NCBI RefSeq assembly: GCF_030817835.1 | Contig: NZ_JAUSZR010000001.1 | Coordinates: forward strand, 2,542,001 to 2,606,000 | Direction: 5' to 3' | Source: Pseudarthrobacter sp. W1I19 | GTDB lineage: Bacteria; Actinomycetota; Actinomycetes; Actinomycetales; Micrococcaceae | DNA: 64,000 nt | The notes under the pieces: model-generated | What the model saw: the letters and a program-made list of their open reading frames with translations, nothing else | What the model was told of the DNA's origin: nothing | Database searches by the model: none | Shown here: piece by piece, positions 61,462-64,000 of the stretch | Numbering within the stretch: position 1 is the first letter of the stretch | Layout of the letters: each line of letters starts with the position of its first letter | Translations under genes and position numbers: made by a program

Positions 61462-62136
61462 GTGGCGCATTTCGTTATCATGGGATGTGGCCGGGTGGGG
61501 GCCACGCTGGCGCACACCCTTGAAGATGCCGGGCATTCCGTGGCCATCATCGACCAGGACGACCGCGCTTTCCGCAGGCTCCGCCAAGGCTTTACGGGCC
61601 GCAAGGTCACCGGAGTGGGCTTCGACCGGGACACCCTCAAGCAGGCCGGCGTCGCCGAAGCGTACGCCTTCGCCGCAGTCTCCAGTGGTGACAATTCCAA
61701 TATCCTGGCCACCCGCGTGGCCCGCGAGACCTTCCACGTTCCCCATGTCGTGGCCAGGATCTACGATCCCGGCCGGGCGGAAATCTACCAGCGCCTGGGA
61801 ATTCCCACCGTGGCGGCCGTCCGTTGGAGCGCGGACCAGGTGCTGCGGCGCATCCTTCCCGAACAGCACCTGGCTGGCGATTTCCGGGAGCCTTCGGGAC
61901 GCCTGGTGCTGGCCGAACTGGACCTCGACGCCGGCTGGATCGGCCACCGGATCAGCAGCATCGAAAAGGCGGCCGGCATCCGCGTCGCCTACCTCACCCG
62001 CTTCGGCGAAGGATTGCTTCCCGATGCCGGTACTGCCTACCAGGACGGCGACACCGTCCACGCCATGCTGCAGGTTGACCGCAGCGCCCAGGTCGCCCAG
62101 ATCCTCGCCAAAGCACCCGCCAAGGAGTACCAGTGA
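61462..62136 (+). CDS. TrkA family potassium-uptake regulatory protein (CeoB-like)
   Basis: A 224-residue RCK protein. The Rossmann NAD loop is VIMGCGRVGATLAHTLEDAG near 5-24, followed by VAIIDQDDRAFRRL near 27. A second RCK_C lobe covers about 135-224. GTG 61462 follows AGGAGA. It is divergent from the KimA-like permease and overlaps the next gene as GTGA; this pair corresponds to mycobacterial ceoB-ceoC by recalled order. It binds NAD(H) or nucleotide and controls potassium uptake. Confidence 0.92.
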   Translation: MAHFVIMGCGRVGATLAHTLEDAGHSVAIIDQDDRAFRRLRQGFTGRKVTGVGFDRDTLKQAGVAEAYAFAAVSSGDNSNILATRVARETFHVPHVVARIYDPGRAEIYQRLGIPTVAAVRWSADQVLRRILPEQHLAGDFREPSGRLVLAELDLDAGWIGHRISSIEKAAGIRVAYLTRFGEGLLPDAGTAYQDGDTVHAMLQVDRSAQVAQILAKAPAKEYQ

Positions 62137-62876
62137 AAGTTGTGATTGTGGGTGCCGGCAGTGTCGGGTCGTCCATCGCCCGGGAACTCCTGGCGCACAA
62201 GCACGAAATCCTGCTGATCGACCTCAAGCCAGAGGTCATTGGGCGCAGCGGGCTACGCGGCGCCCACTGGCTGGTGGGTGACGCCTGCGAGCTGAGTACG
62301 CTGCAGGGCGCCAAGGTGGAGGACGCTGACGTGGTGGTGTCGGCAACCGGTGATGACAAAGTCAACCTGGTGGTGTCCCTCCTGGCAAAAACTGAATTTG
62401 GTGTTGGCCGCACCGTGGGCCGGGTGAACAATCCCAAGAACGACTGGATGTTCAATGATTCCTGGGGCGTGGATGTTGCTGTCAATACTCCCCAGCTCAT
62501 GACAGCGCTGGTGGAGGAAGCTGTGGAGATTGGCGACCTTGTCCGGCTGCTGACCCTCCAGACCGGAGTGTCCTCACTGGTGGAATTCACCGTCCCGCAC
62601 GATTCGCACGTCATCGGCAGTACGGTGGGCGACATCCAGTGGCCCGAGGACTCCACCCTGGTGGCCATCCTGAGGGATCATGCACCGATTACGCCGAGCC
62701 GCGACGACGTTATTGACGGCGGCGACGAACTGTTCTTTGTCACCACCATCGCCGCGGAAGACGAGCTGCGTGCCCTGCTCTCCCCTGATTCCGCGGAACC
62801 ACCGCGTCCGCGGGTCGACGCCGGCACGGGCCACGCAGAGCAGCAGAGCCCGGAGGACGACGGGTTTGACGGCTAG
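62133..62876 (+). CDS. TrkA family potassium-uptake regulatory protein (CeoC-like)
   Basis: A 247-residue RCK protein with VVIVGAGSVGSSIARELL near 3-20 as the NAD loop, ILLIDLKPEVIGRSG near 27, and a C-terminal RCK_C lobe (about 135-215) ending in an acidic/polar tail. The GTG start overlaps the previous stop. Together with the previous gene it probably forms a hetero-oligomeric gating ring for a membrane subunit; a separate TrkH-like channel gene is not visible here. Confidence 0.92.
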   Translation: MKVVIVGAGSVGSSIARELLAHKHEILLIDLKPEVIGRSGLRGAHWLVGDACELSTLQGAKVEDADVVVSATGDDKVNLVVSLLAKTEFGVGRTVGRVNNPKNDWMFNDSWGVDVAVNTPQLMTALVEEAVEIGDLVRLLTLQTGVSSLVEFTVPHDSHVIGSTVGDIQWPEDSTLVAILRDHAPITPSRDDVIDGGDELFFVTTIAAEDELRALLSPDSAEPPRPRVDAGTGHAEQQSPEDDGFDG

Positions 62877-62888
62877 TCTGTTCGACGG

Positions 62889-63701
62889 CTAGTCGCGGGC
62901 TGCTGCGTCCGTTGGGGCCGCGCCGTCCTCTGTGCCGGCGCTTACCGGTGCCGGCCTGGTGATGAGCCAGGCCACCCAGATGCCCAGGATGTAGAGCGGA
63001 GCGCCCATTATGAGCCTGGTAGTGGCGAGGGCGGCCAGTCCTTCCGGCCCCAGGAGATAGAGCGGGACCTGCACCACAAGCCGGAGCACCAGGACGGCAA
63101 CGATGATCCAGGTGCCAAGCCGGTAGGCCTTGAGCCGTGCGGGGTCCTTGCGCCAGTCCAGGCCCTCGTTGCGGATGAACCCGAAGAGCAGCCCGGCCAC
63201 CGGCCACTTGACCAGGATCGAGATCGCCATGGCCACGATGTAGGCCGCGTTGGTGAAAAAGCCCGGCAGGTAGAAGTCCTCAGCCTTGCCGGTGGTGTTG
63301 GCCAGCCAGGCGGAAATGCCCACGCCCACCACACCTGCCAATGCCTGCGTCAGGGGGCGCCGCTGCACCAGCCGGACCACGGTGAACACTGCGGCGGCGG
63401 CCAAAGCGGCCACGAGTGAAACAGTGAGGTCCTGGCTGATGGTGTACGCCACGAGGAACACCAGGCCCGGCAGGATACTTTCAGCAATACCCTGGATTCC
63501 GCCCGCGCTGCGCAGCACGTCCACACGTCCGTCATGCGTCCGATGCAGCCCCGCCTTCGCCGCGTATTCGGCGGCAAGTCCTGCCATCGGCGACGGCGTC
63601 TCTCCCTCGCCAGATACCCGCCCCTCTTCCGGTTTTGCCTGGCCGGCCGGCTGTCCGTCGTATCGAGGTCCAGTGGAAGGGTCGGGATTGGGCACGGTCA
63701 T
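62889..63701 (-). CDS. DUF3159 domain-containing membrane protein
   Basis: A 270-residue protein with a Pro/Gly/Glu-rich cytoplasmic N-terminus of ~45 residues and about six hydrophobic helices (75-250). The family region ILPGLVFLVAYTISQDLTVSLVAAL starts near 77 and AGLLFGFIRNEGLDWRKDP near 168 is distinctive. The function is unknown. The ATG overlaps the OB-fold gene stop. The order ceoB-ceoC, DUF3159, OB-fold agrees with the mycobacterial arrangement that I recall (Rv2691-Rv2694c). Confidence 0.85.
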   Translation of the reverse strand: MTVPNPDPSTGPRYDGQPAGQAKPEEGRVSGEGETPSPMAGLAAEYAAKAGLHRTHDGRVDVLRSAGGIQGIAESILPGLVFLVAYTISQDLTVSLVAALAAAAVFTVVRLVQRRPLTQALAGVVGVGISAWLANTTGKAEDFYLPGFFTNAAYIVAMAISILVKWPVAGLLFGFIRNEGLDWRKDPARLKAYRLGTWIIVAVLVLRLVVQVPLYLLGPEGLAALATTRLIMGAPLYILGIWVAWLITRPAPVSAGTEDGAAPTDAAARD

Positions 63702-64000
63702 TCATTCTCCTGGCGGGACAGTATTTCATAACGTGGGTTGAACATTGTGGGCAGGCCCTGCACCGGCGAGAGCATTCCTTCGAGCCGCACCTCGGTGCCG
63801 GCGTCGATACCCGGTACCCGCCGACGTCCCAGCCACACCACCCGGAGCCTGGCAGGGCGTCCGGCCGCGGCGCCGGTTGTGCGATGGCGGGCATCGGCGT
63901 CGGAAACTATGGCGCTGAACTCCGCGGTTTGGTCGGTCGGAACGTACGTCACGGATTCGATCCACCCGCGGCACACCACGCGTCCCTTAACCGGCAACTG
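63698..64000 (-). CDS. OB-fold nucleic-acid-binding domain protein, partial
   Basis: The frame enters from the right edge, so the N-terminus is missing; 100 residues are visible. GRVVCRGWIESVTYVP near the left of the visible part, RLRVVWLGRRRVPGIDAGTEVRLEGML and FNPRYEIL near the end are typical of small actinobacterial OB-fold proteins of about 115-130 residues. An internal TTG at 63997 is unlikely to be the start because the core fold begins before it. Its stop overlaps the DUF3159 ATG. Confidence 0.75.
   Translation of the reverse strand, partial: QLPVKGRVVCRGWIESVTYVPTDQTAEFSAIVSDADARHRTTGAAAGRPARLRVVWLGRRRVPGIDAGTEVRLEGMLSPVQGLPTMFNPRYEILSRQENE

Overview
The window is chromosomal core DNA of a high-GC actinobacterium. 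Gene content, gene order, GTG/TTG starts and many leaderless promoters point to Micrococcaceae of the Arthrobacter/Pseudarthrobacter type; this is inferred from family knowledge, not from a database search. Almost all of it is housekeeping metabolism in tight, overlapping operons. The only clear mobile DNA is a partial IS3-family element at the left edge.

Layout. 1-464: end of an IS150-like IS3 element, abutting the 3' side of pyk. 498-8116 (minus): pyk, gltD, gltB. 8380-15267 (minus): lgt, trpA, trpB, trpC, an HGxxPAAW membrane protein, a Trp-associated membrane protein and trpE. 15423-18801: hisI, a TIGR03085 protein (plus strand), hisF, hisG, hisE. 18909-23044 (minus): ribH, ribA, ribB, ribE, ribD behind an FMN riboswitch, with an unannotated 27-codon ORF coupled to ribD. 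23085-27021 (minus): rpe, rsmB, fmt, def. 27108-29063: a PD-(D/E)XK-like protein and six tRNA genes. 29207-34378: MT0933-like antitoxin, BenE transporter, ZapE, rhodanese, SufE, YbaK and a small Cys/His protein. 34409-42443: alpha/beta hydrolase, USP-like protein, MsrB, DUF6421, SDR, threonine aldolase, DUF3000, RNase D. 42486-46271: a compound palindrome, then a thiolase/FadB beta-oxidation pair. 46301-54856 (minus): ECF transporter (A, T, S), nucleoside hydrolase, aldo/keto reductase, hypothetical protein, DUF402, dxs. 54997-57822: acnA. 57989-64000: RNA methyltransferase, KimA-like permease, two TrkA-type subunits, DUF3159, OB-fold protein. The last block follows the order I recall for Mycobacterium tuberculosis Rv2689c-Rv2694c.

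How the genes work together. GltBD supplies glutamate, and the trp and his blocks make two amino acids that both draw on PRPP. The rib operon turns GTP and ribulose 5-phosphate into riboflavin and is controlled by the FMN riboswitch; rpe sits just upstream of it. fmt and def process initiator Met-tRNA and nascent chains. The thiolase/FadB pair runs the last steps of beta-oxidation. The ECF transporter next to a nucleoside hydrolase suggests nucleoside or vitamin-precursor salvage. The KimA-like permease and the divergent TrkA-type pair form a potassium-uptake locus.

The most interesting items are regulatory or structural: the leader ORF and hairpin between the FMN riboswitch and ribD, the IS that seems to split the pyk terminator, a dispersed palindrome-plus-tandem repeat present twice, a nested palindrome with four copies of one 12-mer, a palindrome over the acnA -10, and a run of leaderless promoters. 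I found no CRISPR array, prophage, rRNA or obvious defence system.
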